Assembly (NCBI RefSeq): GCF_011193355.1 | Contig: NZ_CP049780.1 | Location: 6,912,634-6,976,633 of the forward strand | Direction of reading: 5' to 3' | Source: Streptomyces sp. JB150 | GTDB taxonomy: Bacteria; Actinomycetota; Actinomycetes; Streptomycetales; Streptomycetaceae | Length of the DNA: 64,000 nucleotides | The notes under the pieces: model-generated | Seen by the model: only the letters and a program-made list of their open reading frames with translations | Told to the model about the DNA's origin: nothing | The model's database searches: none | Translations under genes and position numbers: made by a program | In this document: one piece after another, positions 27,716-36,464 of the stretch | Layout of the letters: each line of letters starts with the position of its first letter | Position numbering within the stretch: position 1 is the first letter of the stretch

Positions 27716-28731
27716 TCACGATCACCGGCGCGGCGGGCATGCTCGGCGGCCGCCTCGTCGAGCGGCTGCTGGCCGACGGCCGGCAGGTGCGCGGAGTCGA
27801 CCTGCGCCCCGGACCGGGCGTGACGATCGTCGGGGACATCCGCGACCGGGACGTCATGCGTGAGGCGGCGGACGGCGCGGACGTCCTGGTGCACGCGGCG
27901 GCCGCGCTGCCCAGCTACCCCGACGACCAGATCCGCTCCATCACCGTCGGGGGCACGAAGAACGTGTTCGCCGCGGCGAGCGCGGTCGGCACACCCCGCG
28001 TGGTGCACATCTCGTCGACCGCCGTGTACGGCCTGCCCCGCGTGGTCCCCACCACCGAGGAATACCCGCGCGAACCGGTGGACACCTACAGCCGGGCCAA
28101 GGCCGCCGCCGAGGAGGTGGCGGAGCGCTACCGCGCGCAGGGCATGTGCGTGCCCGTGCTGCGGCCGAAGACGTTCGTCGGACCGGGCCGCATGGGACTG
28201 TTCTCGATGCTGTTCGAGTGGGCGGAGGAGGGCCGCAACTTCCCGGTGCTCGGACGAGGCGACGTCCGCATCCAGATGTTCGCCATCGACGACCTGGTGG
28301 ACGCGATCGTCACCGTGCTGACCGCGCCGGAGGACGTCGCCAACGACACGTACAACCTGGCCGCCGCCGAGTTCGGCACGATCCGTGAGGACTTCCAGGC
28401 CGTCCTGGACGCCGCCGGCCACGGCAAGCGCGTCATCGGCCTGCCCGCCCGCCCGGCCCTCGCCCTGCTGAACGCGCTGCAGAAGGCCCGGCTGTCCCCG
28501 GTGTACGGCCGGCTGCTGTTCAAGCTGATGGAGGACTCCTACGTCAGCATCGACAAGGCGACGCGGCAGCTGGGCTTCAGCCCTAAGTACTCCAACCGCG
28601 ACGCCGTCCTGCGCACCTACGAGTGGTGGCGCACCGCCCGTCACGAGGTCCCCTCCGGCGGATCCGCCGGCCGCACCAGCCGGGACCCGTGGCGCCAAGG
28701 CCTGCTGTCCGCGGCGAAGATCTTCTTCTGA
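27709..28731 (+). CDS. NAD-dependent epimerase/dehydratase (SDR)
   Basis: 340 residues. Extended SDR: NAD motif TGAAGMLGG at residues 6-14, SSTAVYG near 102, and catalytic YSRAK near 127. GTG codons at 27709 and 27712 are both possible starts and overlap the aminotransferase stop. Family members oxidise, epimerise or dehydrate nucleotide sugars or sterol-like alcohols. Within this operon it may oxidise the sugar that the aminotransferase then aminates. Confidence 0.83.
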   Translation: MVITITGAAGMLGGRLVERLLADGRQVRGVDLRPGPGVTIVGDIRDRDVMREAADGADVLVHAAAALPSYPDDQIRSITVGGTKNVFAAASAVGTPRVVHISSTAVYGLPRVVPTTEEYPREPVDTYSRAKAAAEEVAERYRAQGMCVPVLRPKTFVGPGRMGLFSMLFEWAEEGRNFPVLGRGDVRIQMFAIDDLVDAIVTVLTAPEDVANDTYNLAAAEFGTIREDFQAVLDAAGHGKRVIGLPARPALALLNALQKARLSPVYGRLLFKLMEDSYVSIDKATRQLGFSPKYSNRDAVLRTYEWWRTARHEVPSGGSAGRTSRDPWRQGLLSAAKIFF

Positions 28732-28741
28732 GGAGCATGCC

Positions 28742-29650
28742 ATGAGCTTCCTGGACGAACGGGCCGTGCCCGTCACACCCGGGGACACCCCACCGGTGCG
28801 GAGCCCGACGGCGGGCCTGATCGCCCTCGTCCGCCCCGCTCAGTGGCCGAAGAACCTCCTGGTGGTGCCGCTGCCGCTGCTGGGCGCCGAGTGGAGCTGG
28901 CAGGCCGCGGGCCGCGTGGGCATCGCCACGCTCGCCTTCGTCCTCGCCTCCTCGCTGGTGTACGTGGTCAACGACATGGCGGACGTGGAGCGGGACCGGC
29001 GCCACCCCGTCAAACGCCACCGGCCGCTCGCCTCGGGCCAGGTCAGCCGTACGGCCGCGACCGCCCTCGGCGTCACCCTCGCCGTCCTGCTCGTGCCGCT
29101 GCTGGTGCTGCTCGCCCCCGAGGGCGCGTGGGCGGTCCTGGTCTACCTCGTCGTCAACGCCGCCTACAGCTGGCGGCTCAAGCACCTTCCGCTGCTGGAC
29201 GTGTTCATCGTCGCCACCGGCTTCGTCCTGCGACTGCTCGGCGGCTACGAGGCGGGCGGCCAGACGGTCTCCGGCTGGCTCGTCCTCACCGTCCTGACCC
29301 TGTGCCTGCTGCTGATCCTCGGCAAGCGCCGCCACGAACTGAGCGTCTCGGGCACCGGACACCGGCCCGCGCTGGTCGGCTACTCCACACACTTTTTGGA
29401 CCTGGTGCTGGTGATGTGCTCGGCGGTGACCATGGTCGGCTACCTGCTGTACCTGCGCACCGAGTCCGGTTACGAGGCCGGCGCTCTGCTGACCGCGCCC
29501 TGCGCGCTGTTCGCGCTGTTCCGGTACCTGCAGATCGTGGTCGTCAAGGCCGAGGGCGGCAACCCTGTCCACGTCCTGCTGCGCGACCGCGTCATGCAAA
29601 CGAACTCGCTTCTCTGGGCCGCGCTGCTGCTGGTCTTCCAGCTCACCTAG
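28742..29650 (+). CDS. UbiA-family decaprenyl-phosphate phosphoribosyltransferase-like protein
   Basis: 302 residues, about nine helices. The sequence follows mycobacterial DPPR synthase (Rv3806c) rather than quinone prenyltransferases: RPAQWPKNLLV (residues 22-32), VYVVNDMADVERDRRHPVKR (near 76-95, containing the metal-binding NDxxDxxxD), AYSWRLKH and GKRRHEL. DPPR synthase joins PRPP to decaprenyl phosphate, giving a lipid-linked 5-phosphoribose. The reaction is inferred from these motifs. GGAGC precedes the ATG by about 6 nt, 10 nt after the epimerase stop. Confidence 0.8.
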   Translation: MSFLDERAVPVTPGDTPPVRSPTAGLIALVRPAQWPKNLLVVPLPLLGAEWSWQAAGRVGIATLAFVLASSLVYVVNDMADVERDRRHPVKRHRPLASGQVSRTAATALGVTLAVLLVPLLVLLAPEGAWAVLVYLVVNAAYSWRLKHLPLLDVFIVATGFVLRLLGGYEAGGQTVSGWLVLTVLTLCLLLILGKRRHELSVSGTGHRPALVGYSTHFLDLVLVMCSAVTMVGYLLYLRTESGYEAGALLTAPCALFALFRYLQIVVVKAEGGNPVHVLLRDRVMQTNSLLWAALLLVFQLT

Positions 29651-29703
29651 TCCGGCGGCCGGCCCGCCTCCGCCAGTCTTCCGATCCGACCGAGGACCAT
29701 TCC

Positions 29704-30708
29704 ATGGCCGCACCCCTCGTGTCGGTGGTCGTCCCCATGTACAACGACCGCCGCACCATCGACCTGTGCCTGAACTCCATCAGGGAGCAGACATATCCCA
29801 AGCTGGAGGTGATCGTCGTCGACGACTCCAGCACGGACGACTCGGCCGCGCTCGCCGCGCGGCACCCGGTCACGCTCGTACGCGCCGAACGCAACGGCGG
29901 TCCGGGCGCCACCCGCAACCTGGGCGTCCGGCACGCCTGTGGCGACATCATCTTCTTCCTCGACGCCGACGTGACCATGCACCCGGAAGCGGTCGCCGAA
30001 GCCGTCGCCCTCTTCGAGGAGAACCCGTCTTACGGCGCCGTGTTCGGCATCCCCGACAAGGAGCCGCTGTTCGACGAGGGGCTGGTGTGCGACTACCGCA
30101 TCCTCCAGTACCACTACTGGCGCAAGAGCGCCGAGGGCCTGGTCAGCGGCGGCTACTACGCCCTCGGCGCGGTCCGCCGGTCCGCCTTCCTGAAGGCGGG
30201 CTGGTTCAACCCCGCGCTGCGCCAGACCGAGGAGATCGATCACGCGGAACGGCTCGCCGCGCTGCACCCCATGCTGCTGACCTCCCGCATCCGGGGCCGT
30301 CTCGCCGACGAGACCGAGATGCGCCCCCTGCTGCGCAAGGCGTTCGTGCGCAGTCGGCTGCGGGTGCCGTTCTACCTCGACCGGGGCCGGGCCATGCAGG
30401 GCATGGAGACGGGCGGGCGCGCGGCGGCGTCCGTGCTGGCGGCGCTGACGCTGGTGAGCCTGCCGGCGGTGGCGGTGTGGCCGCCCGCCGCGGTGGTGCC
30501 GGCGGTCGCGCTCGTCCTGTTCGTCCTGGCGGACCTCGGACAGTACGTCTTCGTCACCCGGCAACGCGGCGTGGGCTTCCTGCTGTTCTTCATCGGCTGC
30601 CACCTGCTGATGAACACGGCGGTCGTCGCCGGCCTCGCGGTCGGACTGACCCAGTGGGCGTTCAGCCGCCGCTTCCGCCGCATGTACCACCGCGAGGTGA
30701 CCGCGTGA
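29704..30708 (+). CDS. GT2 glycosyltransferase with C-terminal membrane helices
   Basis: 334 residues. SVVVPMYNDRRTIDLCLNSI, VVDDSSTD and the DxD motif FLDADVT (near residue 85) define a GT-A family 2 enzyme; two helices near residues 250-315 anchor it. Similar to the GT2 at 23894. Placed between the UbiA-like and EEP genes, it may make or use a polyprenyl-phosphate sugar. The stop overlaps the next GTG start. Confidence 0.85.
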   Translation: MAAPLVSVVVPMYNDRRTIDLCLNSIREQTYPKLEVIVVDDSSTDDSAALAARHPVTLVRAERNGGPGATRNLGVRHACGDIIFFLDADVTMHPEAVAEAVALFEENPSYGAVFGIPDKEPLFDEGLVCDYRILQYHYWRKSAEGLVSGGYYALGAVRRSAFLKAGWFNPALRQTEEIDHAERLAALHPMLLTSRIRGRLADETEMRPLLRKAFVRSRLRVPFYLDRGRAMQGMETGGRAAASVLAALTLVSLPAVAVWPPAAVVPAVALVLFVLADLGQYVFVTRQRGVGFLLFFIGCHLLMNTAVVAGLAVGLTQWAFSRRFRRMYHREVTA

Positions 30709-31922
30709 CGTCCGAACCGGCGGTCGCCGACCCGCGGACCGACGAGGCCGCAGGGCCGCCCCCGGCCCGGCCCGGCACCGGCGGGACCCGGCTGCGTCGC
30801 ACCGGGCGGCTGCTGCGGCTGTGGTACGGGCGGGTCCTCGTGGCCGTGGCCGCCCTCTGGCTGCTGTACGCCGTCGTCCGGTGGCTGGTCAGCGGACGGT
30901 GGCACTGGGCGATCCTGCTGGACGCGGCGCCTCCGCTGCTGCTGATGGGCGTCCCGTTCGTCCTGCTGGTGGCCAGTGCGGCCGCCTGCGGCCGGCGGCG
31001 GCCGTGGGCCGCGGGCCTCACCGCGGCCGCGCTGCTGCTGGCGCTCGTCACCGGCTCCGGGCTGAACTGGCCCGCGCTGTGGCGCGACCCGGGGAAGGTA
31101 CCGCCGGGCGCGCTGCACGTGGTCTCGCTCAACACCCAGTACTGGGGCCAGGCCTCCAGCCCCGAGAACGTCTACGCGCTGCTGCACCGGTACCCGGCCG
31201 ACGTCTACCTCCTCCAGGAACACGTGATCTGGCAGCCCGGCCTCGGCGAGGACGGCTACCGGGAGCTGCGCGACAACGCCCGGCTGCGCGCCGAGTTCCC
31301 CGGCTACCACATCGCCCGCCGGGGGGAGCTGCTGACCCTGTCCCGGTTCCCGATCGTCGCCCAGCCGCCCGTCGGTCCCGGGGCCGAGCTGGACGCCCGC
31401 CCCGAGACCCCCTTCAGCCGGGTCTTCGCCCGCGACAAGGTGATGCGCACGGACCTGAAGGTCGGCGACGAGATCCTGAGCGTCTACAACGTCCACATCA
31501 CGGTGCCGCTCGCCGTCGACAACCTCAACCCCTTCTCGGGCTACGACTACGACGCGTACTTCGCCCGCAAGTTCGCCTGGCGGCAGGAGGAGTTCCGCGG
31601 TCTGGAGCGGGACCTCGACCGCAACCCCCATCCCACCGTGATCGCCGGGGACTTCAACGCGACGGACTCCATGCGCGACATGGACGGCGTGAAGGAGCGG
31701 GCCGACGACGCGCTGCGGGCCAACGACGACTTCCTCCCGCTGAGCTGGAAGTTCAGTGCCCCCACCGGGTTCGAGTGGGACAGCGTGTTCAACCGGCCGC
31801 TGCCGCTGTGGCGGGTGGACTGGGCGTTCACGGCCGGTCCGGTCCGGGTGCACCGGTACGACCTGCGGTCCTCCGACGGGCTGTCCGAGCACCAGTTGCA
31901 GGACCTGTGGCTGTCGCTGTGA
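30705..31922 (+). CDS. Membrane-anchored EEP-fold hydrolase
   Basis: 405 residues; about three N-terminal helices (residues about 45-115) and an extracytoplasmic EEP domain with VVSLNTQYW, LLQEHV, GDFNATDSM, DWAFTAG and SEHQLQD. The last motif has Glu where the family usually has Asp (SDH), also unlike the paralogue at 22603. In mycobacteria the DPPR pathway needs a phosphatase to remove the 5-phosphate; an EEP enzyme beside a DPPR-synthase-like gene could fill that role here, which is inference. GTG start overlaps the GT2 stop. Confidence 0.8.
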   Translation: MTSEPAVADPRTDEAAGPPPARPGTGGTRLRRTGRLLRLWYGRVLVAVAALWLLYAVVRWLVSGRWHWAILLDAAPPLLLMGVPFVLLVASAAACGRRRPWAAGLTAAALLLALVTGSGLNWPALWRDPGKVPPGALHVVSLNTQYWGQASSPENVYALLHRYPADVYLLQEHVIWQPGLGEDGYRELRDNARLRAEFPGYHIARRGELLTLSRFPIVAQPPVGPGAELDARPETPFSRVFARDKVMRTDLKVGDEILSVYNVHITVPLAVDNLNPFSGYDYDAYFARKFAWRQEEFRGLERDLDRNPHPTVIAGDFNATDSMRDMDGVKERADDALRANDDFLPLSWKFSAPTGFEWDSVFNRPLPLWRVDWAFTAGPVRVHRYDLRSSDGLSEHQLQDLWLSL

Positions 31923-31977
31923 GCGCAACGGGAGGAGCGGGACCGGTGGCTGTCGCCGTGAGCGGGCCGGGAGGAGG
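31907..31977. repeat. Imperfect 39-bp-period duplication at the 3' end of the EEP gene
   Basis: The segment from 31907 recurs from 31946 with a few changes and includes the last codons and the stop of the gene. A similar end duplication is present in the paralogous gene at 22572-22622. Confidence 0.7.
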
Positions 31978-31999
31978 CGCCGCGGGCGCGGCACGCGGC

Positions 32000-32782
32000 T
32001 CAGCTCGCCCGCGCCCCGTCGACGACGACCTGGTCCCGCTCCATGCCCAGCAGGATCGACTTCTCCAGCTCGGCCAGCTCCGGACCCGGTTCGATGCCCA
32101 GCTCCTCGACCAGGGTGGTGCGGATCCGCCGGTAGACCTCCAGCGCCTCGGCCGTGCGGTGCGAGCGGTAGAGGCCCAGCATGAGCTGAGCGTGCAGATG
32201 TTCCCGGTAGGGGTGGTCCGCGACCAGCTGCATCAGTTCACCGATGACGTCCTGGTGCCGGCCCAGCTCCAGGTCCAGCCGGACCCGCTCCTCCACCGCC
32301 CGCAGCCGTGCCTCCTCCAGACGGCGCGCGCCGGACTCCACGGGCGGGCTCGTCAGACCCACGAGGGCGGGGCCGGTCCACAGGGACAGGGCCTGGCGCA
32401 GGATGTCGGCGGCCTCCTCCAGGTGACCGCCCGCGGACAGGGTCCTCGCCCGGCGCACGCGGGCCTCGAAGATCATGGCGTCCAGCTGGTCCTCGGCCAG
32501 CCGCAGCCGGTAGCCCTGCGGATGGGTCTCGATCAGGTCGGGAGCGCCGGCCGCCGCGAAACTCCGGCGCATCGAGGATATGCAGATGCGAATCTGGGTG
32601 CGGGCGCTGGTGGGGGGCGAGGAGCCCCATACGGCATCCACGAGGTCGCTGACGGGCACCACCCAGTTCGCCTCCAGGGCCAGTACGGCGAGGACGATCC
32701 GGGACCGCCGCCCTCCGATGGGCACTAATCTCCCGTCGACCGAGACGCTCGGCGGGCCGAGAATTTTGAAAATGACAGGCAT
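32000..32782 (-). CDS. SARP-family pathway regulator
   Basis: 260 residues from ATG 32782, with GGGGGACAC just upstream. OmpR-like winged helix (residues about 8-95) then a bacterial transcriptional activation (BTAD) repeat domain (about 98-245), the architecture of Streptomyces antibiotic regulatory proteins. These activate promoters of nearby biosynthetic operons. Leu19 is encoded by TTA (32728-32726), so expression probably depends on bldA. Divergent from the radical SAM operon. A predicted promoter with TTGACA at 32918-32913 contains a DasR-box-like site. Confidence 0.88.
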   Translation of the reverse strand: MPVIFKILGPPSVSVDGRLVPIGGRRSRIVLAVLALEANWVVPVSDLVDAVWGSSPPTSARTQIRICISSMRRSFAAAGAPDLIETHPQGYRLRLAEDQLDAMIFEARVRRARTLSAGGHLEEAADILRQALSLWTGPALVGLTSPPVESGARRLEEARLRAVEERVRLDLELGRHQDVIGELMQLVADHPYREHLHAQLMLGLYRSHRTAEALEVYRRIRTTLVEELGIEPGPELAELEKSILLGMERDQVVVDGARAS

Positions 32783-32888
32783 GTGTCCCCCGTACCTAGA
32801 GCTTTCGAGTCTGGTATCGGCTGTGCGCTCCCCGCCGGCCTGCTTTCTGAGCAGGAATGGTTTCCGGGTTCGGGCCGGACCCCGGGAC

Positions 32889-32918
32889 AGCCTGGTGTGG
32901 ACCAATGTGCACTGTCAA
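32889..32918 (-). promoter_or_regulatory. Predicted SARP promoter with embedded palindrome
   Basis: Read leftward: TTGACA (32918-32913), an 18-nt spacer and CAGGCT (32894-32889). The spacer carries TGGTGTGGACCA (32893-32904), 10 of 12 matches to the dre core, where a bound repressor would block polymerase. Confidence 0.5.
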
Positions 32919-33008
32919 GGGAGATCTTCCTCCGATAACGCCCACGACCTGAGTCGATGCAGGTTGGCGGGGTGCTTCTCGGGGCAACAGTCCGGTGCGA
33001 ACGGCTGG

Positions 33009-33052
33009 TTGACAGCGTCACGAACGCCTCTCTACGGTTGGTCTGCACCAAT
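33009..33052 (+). promoter_or_regulatory. Predicted radical SAM operon promoter with DasR-box-like operator
   Basis: TTGACA at 33009-33014, an 18-nt spacer and TACGGT at 33033-33038. TGGTCTGCACCA (33039-33050), 10 of 12 matches to the dre core, covers the expected start point. The remainder of the 306-nt divergent region (32783-33088) shows no other gene. Confidence 0.6.
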
Positions 33053-33088
33053 CGAACACCCGACCAGTTGGCTGCACTTGGGGGGATC

Positions 33089-34294
33089 GTGAATATTGCC
33101 GGAAACGCTGGAAATCCTACGGCGGTAACCGCGGACGGCAGGACACAATTGCCCGTCGTCAGCCTTGACCAGGCTCATTCCCCGCAAAAAGTGATGGCCC
33201 ATGGAGAACTGCTGCGGCGGTTCGTCGCCGATGAGGACTTCAAACCGATCCATATGCGGATCGGCATCATGGGTGCCTGCAACCAGCGTTGTCACTTCTG
33301 CAACTTCCATTCCCCGAACGAGGAGCAGTTCTACGACCTGTTCTCGTTCAAGGACGCCATCCCCACGGACAAGGCCGTCACCCTGCTGCGGGAGTTCGCA
33401 GCGAACGACGGCCGCGCGGTGACGTTCTGCGGCAGCGGCGAGTGCACCATCCACCCCGGCTACGCCGAGATCACCCGCGCCGCCCATGACGCGGGGCTGC
33501 GCATCGGACTGATCACCAACGGGTCCAGGCTGGGCCGCCCGGCCGTCGCCGACACCGTCGTCGCCACGCACACCTGGGTCCGCATCGGACTCAACGCGGG
33601 CACCGAGGCCACCTACAACGCCATCACCCGCGACCGGGAGCGCACGTTCGCCTCCTTCGTCGAGACGGTGGGACGACTGCGCGAGGCCGCGGTGGCCCCG
33701 GACTTCCGGATCGGCTTCAACTTCGTCATCACCGAGCGCAACCACCGGGAGATCCTCCAGGCGGCCCGCATCGGCCGGGAGGCCGGCGCGCACTACGTCC
33801 GGTTCGAGCCGGAGTTCTACAGCGCCCTGGGGCACGAGACCATCGAAGCGGTCCTGCCGGAGATCACGGCCGCCCTCGGCGAGGCCAAGGCGCTCTCCAC
33901 GGACGACTTCGAGGTGTCGATCCCCAAGCTCGACCGGGGCCCGATGGACCGGGTCGAGACGGTGGAGGGCGACTTCGAGCGCTGCCACTACAGCCGCTTC
34001 GTCACCGCCGTCGGTGCCGACGGCAACCTCTACCCCTGCCCCCAGGTCCACCTCAACAGCCGCTACCTGATCGGCAACGTGCTCGACCAGGGCTACCTCG
34101 ACGTCCTGGAGGGCGGCCCCCGCGCCGAGTGGGAGGCGGCCAACCCCCGCCGCACCGACCTGTGCAAGTCCTGCTTCTACCGCCCGCAGAACGAACTGCT
34201 GGAGCGGCTGCACCGCGGCCAGATCCAGCTGGACCAGGCGCTGGACGCCTATGCGGTGGAGGTGCCGAGCACGCTGCACGAGGACTTCGTCTGA
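33089..34294 (+). CDS. Radical SAM enzyme with SPASM-type C-terminus
   Basis: 401 residues from GTG 33089 with GGGGG 5 nt upstream. The SAM-binding cluster motif CNQRCHFC gives Cys64, Cys68 and Cys71 (CxxxCxxC). A C-terminal cysteine region (ERCHYSRF, LYPCPQ, CKSCFYR) indicates a SPASM or twitch domain with auxiliary iron-sulfur cluster(s). Such enzymes oxidise alcohols on cyclitols or sugars, modify peptides or cleave C-C bonds; no precursor peptide gene was seen, so a small-molecule substrate is more likely. First gene of a seven-gene rightward run. Confidence 0.85.
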   Translation: MNIAGNAGNPTAVTADGRTQLPVVSLDQAHSPQKVMAHGELLRRFVADEDFKPIHMRIGIMGACNQRCHFCNFHSPNEEQFYDLFSFKDAIPTDKAVTLLREFAANDGRAVTFCGSGECTIHPGYAEITRAAHDAGLRIGLITNGSRLGRPAVADTVVATHTWVRIGLNAGTEATYNAITRDRERTFASFVETVGRLREAAVAPDFRIGFNFVITERNHREILQAARIGREAGAHYVRFEPEFYSALGHETIEAVLPEITAALGEAKALSTDDFEVSIPKLDRGPMDRVETVEGDFERCHYSRFVTAVGADGNLYPCPQVHLNSRYLIGNVLDQGYLDVLEGGPRAEWEAANPRRTDLCKSCFYRPQNELLERLHRGQIQLDQALDAYAVEVPSTLHEDFV

Positions 34295-34352
34295 GGCACC
34301 GCCGCCCGGTGAACCCCTCTGCCGTCTCACAGAACCTGGTGCCCGACTCGCC

Positions 34353-36464
34353 ATGCAGATCCGCCACCTGGCCCGGCTCCTCGAAGCCCGGCCGACGCCC
34401 GCACCGTCCGCTCCCGGCTCCGACACCGAGCCGGCCGCCCGTTCCCACCGGATCCGTTCCACCGTCGAACGGCTGGCCCGCGTGGAGCGCGTCCCGGTAC
34501 GCGTCGTCCACACCGACACCGAGGTGCGCGACGGGCTGCACCGGGAGCAGTGGGTCCTCGATTCCCCCCTGCGCGGTGAGTTCCGAGCCACCCTGCTCTC
34601 ACCCGAGCCCGAGCCCGCGCCCCGCCCCGGCATCCTGGTCCTGGGTGGGAAGAACGCCCGCCGGGAACAGCTCACCGGCGAGGTCGTCCCCGACCACCCG
34701 GACCGCAACATGGCCGAACACCTCGCCCGCGCGGGATTCACCACCCTCACCTTCGAGTACGCCCTCACCGGCGGCCTCGACCAGCGGCGGCTCGCCGGGC
34801 GCGACGAGGGGACCCTGCTCGCCCACGCCTTCACGCTCACCGGCCGCTCCCTGCTCGGCGCCCTGACCGGTGACGCCCTCGCGGTCCTGGAACTGCTGCG
34901 GACGCACGAGCGCGTGGACGGCGGCCGGGTCGGACTGTTCGGGCACAGCCTCGGCGCGGCCGTCGCCCTGCACACCGCGCTGCTCACCGAGGGCGAGCCG
35001 CCGCTCTGCGCGGCCGGCCACCTCGGTTCCTACGCCTGCCTGTACGCGCGGCAGCTGACCGGCTTCGAGGGCGCGGTGCTGCCGGGCATCCTGGAACACA
35101 CCGACCTGCCCGCCCTCTACGGCGCGCTCGCCCCCGCACCGCTCCAGCTGCAGTTCGGCACCTGTGACCCGTACCTCGACGCCGACGACGCCCGCGCCGC
35201 CGGCCGGGCGGTCGCCGAGACCTACGCCGCGGCCCACGCGCCGGCCCCCGAGATACGCGAACTGCCCATGGGACACGGCACCGACGTCGGCCACGCCGTG
35301 GACTTCTTCACCCGGGCCCTCGCCCAGCCCCCGTCGGCACCGGCCGGCGTGCCCGCCCAGCGCGTCCGGTTCGACGTGCTCGAACGGCGCGCCGTGGCCG
35401 ACCGGGTGGACGCCGCGCTCCGGTCGGGTGTGCTCACGCAAGGGCCACTGGTCACCCGGTTCGAGGACCTCACCCGGCAGTGGACCGGCCGCCCCGGTGC
35501 CGCCGTGGCCTCCGGCTCCGCCGCCCTGGAGATCGCCCTCCGCGTGATCGGCGTGCGCGGACGCACCGTCCTCGTGCCGGCCAACACCTTCTTCGCCACG
35601 GCCGCGGCCGCCGTGCGGGCCGGAGCCGCCCGGGTCGGCTTCGTCGACCTGGAACTCGACGGCCTCGGCATGGACCCCCAGGCACTGACCGCGGCGCTCG
35701 ACCGCCACCCGGACACCGCCGCCGTGGTCCCCGTCCACATCGGCGGCATCGTCGCACCAGCGCTCGACGGCGTCCTCGACCAGTGCCGCGCCCGCGGCAT
35801 CCCGGTGCTGGAGGACGCCGCCCACGCCTTCGGCAGCACGCTCGGCGACCGCCCGGCGGGCGGCCTCGGCCGCTTCGGCGCGTTCTCCTTCTTCCCGACG
35901 AAGGTCGCGACCAGCGGCGAGGGCGGACTGCTCAGCTGCGCGGACACCGGCGACCTCGACCACGTACGGCGCTGGCGGGACCACGGCAAGAGCGCGCCCG
36001 GCTCCACCCTGCACGACCGGCCCGGCGGCAACTGGCGGATGAGCGAACTGCACGCCGCCGTCGGCACCGTCGACCTGGAACGCTTCGGCCGCACCCTGGC
36101 CGCCCGCCGGGACCTGGCCGCACACTACGACGACCTGCTGGCCTCCGTGCCCGGGGCGCGGCCCCACACCATGCCCGGCCAGGTGAACAGCAACTACTAC
36201 AAGTACCTGGTGTACCTGGACGAGGCCACCGACCGCACGCTGCTGAAGAAGCGGCTGCGCGAACGGCACGGCATCCACCTCGCCGGCGAGGTGTACGACC
36301 ACCTGCTGTGCGACCACCCCTTCTTCGCCGGCCGCGCCGAGCCCGGGGACCACCCGCGAGCCCGGTGGTTCGCCCGGCACCACATCGCCCTGCCCCTGTA
36401 TCCGTCCCTCACCCACGCCGAGCAGGTCCGGGTGGTCTGCGCGCTGCGCAGTGAACTGCCGTGA
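34353..36464 (+). CDS. Alpha/beta hydrolase - DegT aminotransferase fusion
   Basis: 703 residues with two catalytic domains. Residues about 60-330 form an alpha/beta hydrolase with nucleophile Ser199 in GLFGHSLGA and a probable catalytic His in MGHGTDVGHA. Residues about 345-703 form a DegT/DnrJ/EryC1/StrS-type aminotransferase: ASGSAALEIAL, DAAHAFGS, and Schiff-base Lys517 in FFPTKVATSGEGG. The frame is continuous with no internal ribosome site obvious, so the fusion looks real. The ribosome site before ATG 34353 is weak. Sugar or aldehyde amination plus ester, thioester or amide hydrolysis on one chain is unusual. Confidence 0.85.
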   Translation: MQIRHLARLLEARPTPAPSAPGSDTEPAARSHRIRSTVERLARVERVPVRVVHTDTEVRDGLHREQWVLDSPLRGEFRATLLSPEPEPAPRPGILVLGGKNARREQLTGEVVPDHPDRNMAEHLARAGFTTLTFEYALTGGLDQRRLAGRDEGTLLAHAFTLTGRSLLGALTGDALAVLELLRTHERVDGGRVGLFGHSLGAAVALHTALLTEGEPPLCAAGHLGSYACLYARQLTGFEGAVLPGILEHTDLPALYGALAPAPLQLQFGTCDPYLDADDARAAGRAVAETYAAAHAPAPEIRELPMGHGTDVGHAVDFFTRALAQPPSAPAGVPAQRVRFDVLERRAVADRVDAALRSGVLTQGPLVTRFEDLTRQWTGRPGAAVASGSAALEIALRVIGVRGRTVLVPANTFFATAAAAVRAGAARVGFVDLELDGLGMDPQALTAALDRHPDTAAVVPVHIGGIVAPALDGVLDQCRARGIPVLEDAAHAFGSTLGDRPAGGLGRFGAFSFFPTKVATSGEGGLLSCADTGDLDHVRRWRDHGKSAPGSTLHDRPGGNWRMSELHAAVGTVDLERFGRTLAARRDLAAHYDDLLASVPGARPHTMPGQVNSNYYKYLVYLDEATDRTLLKKRLRERHGIHLAGEVYDHLLCDHPFFAGRAEPGDHPRARWFARHHIALPLYPSLTHAEQVRVVCALRSELP

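Noticed and set aside
26315..29650. Menaquinone or haem biosynthesis because of the UbiA-family gene
   Set aside because: The sequence motifs match DPPR synthase rather than MenA or CtaB, and no quinone or haem genes lie nearby.
33089..34294. A RiPP cluster built on the SPASM radical SAM enzyme
   Set aside because: No precursor peptide, RRE-bearing protein or peptidase was found in either direction.
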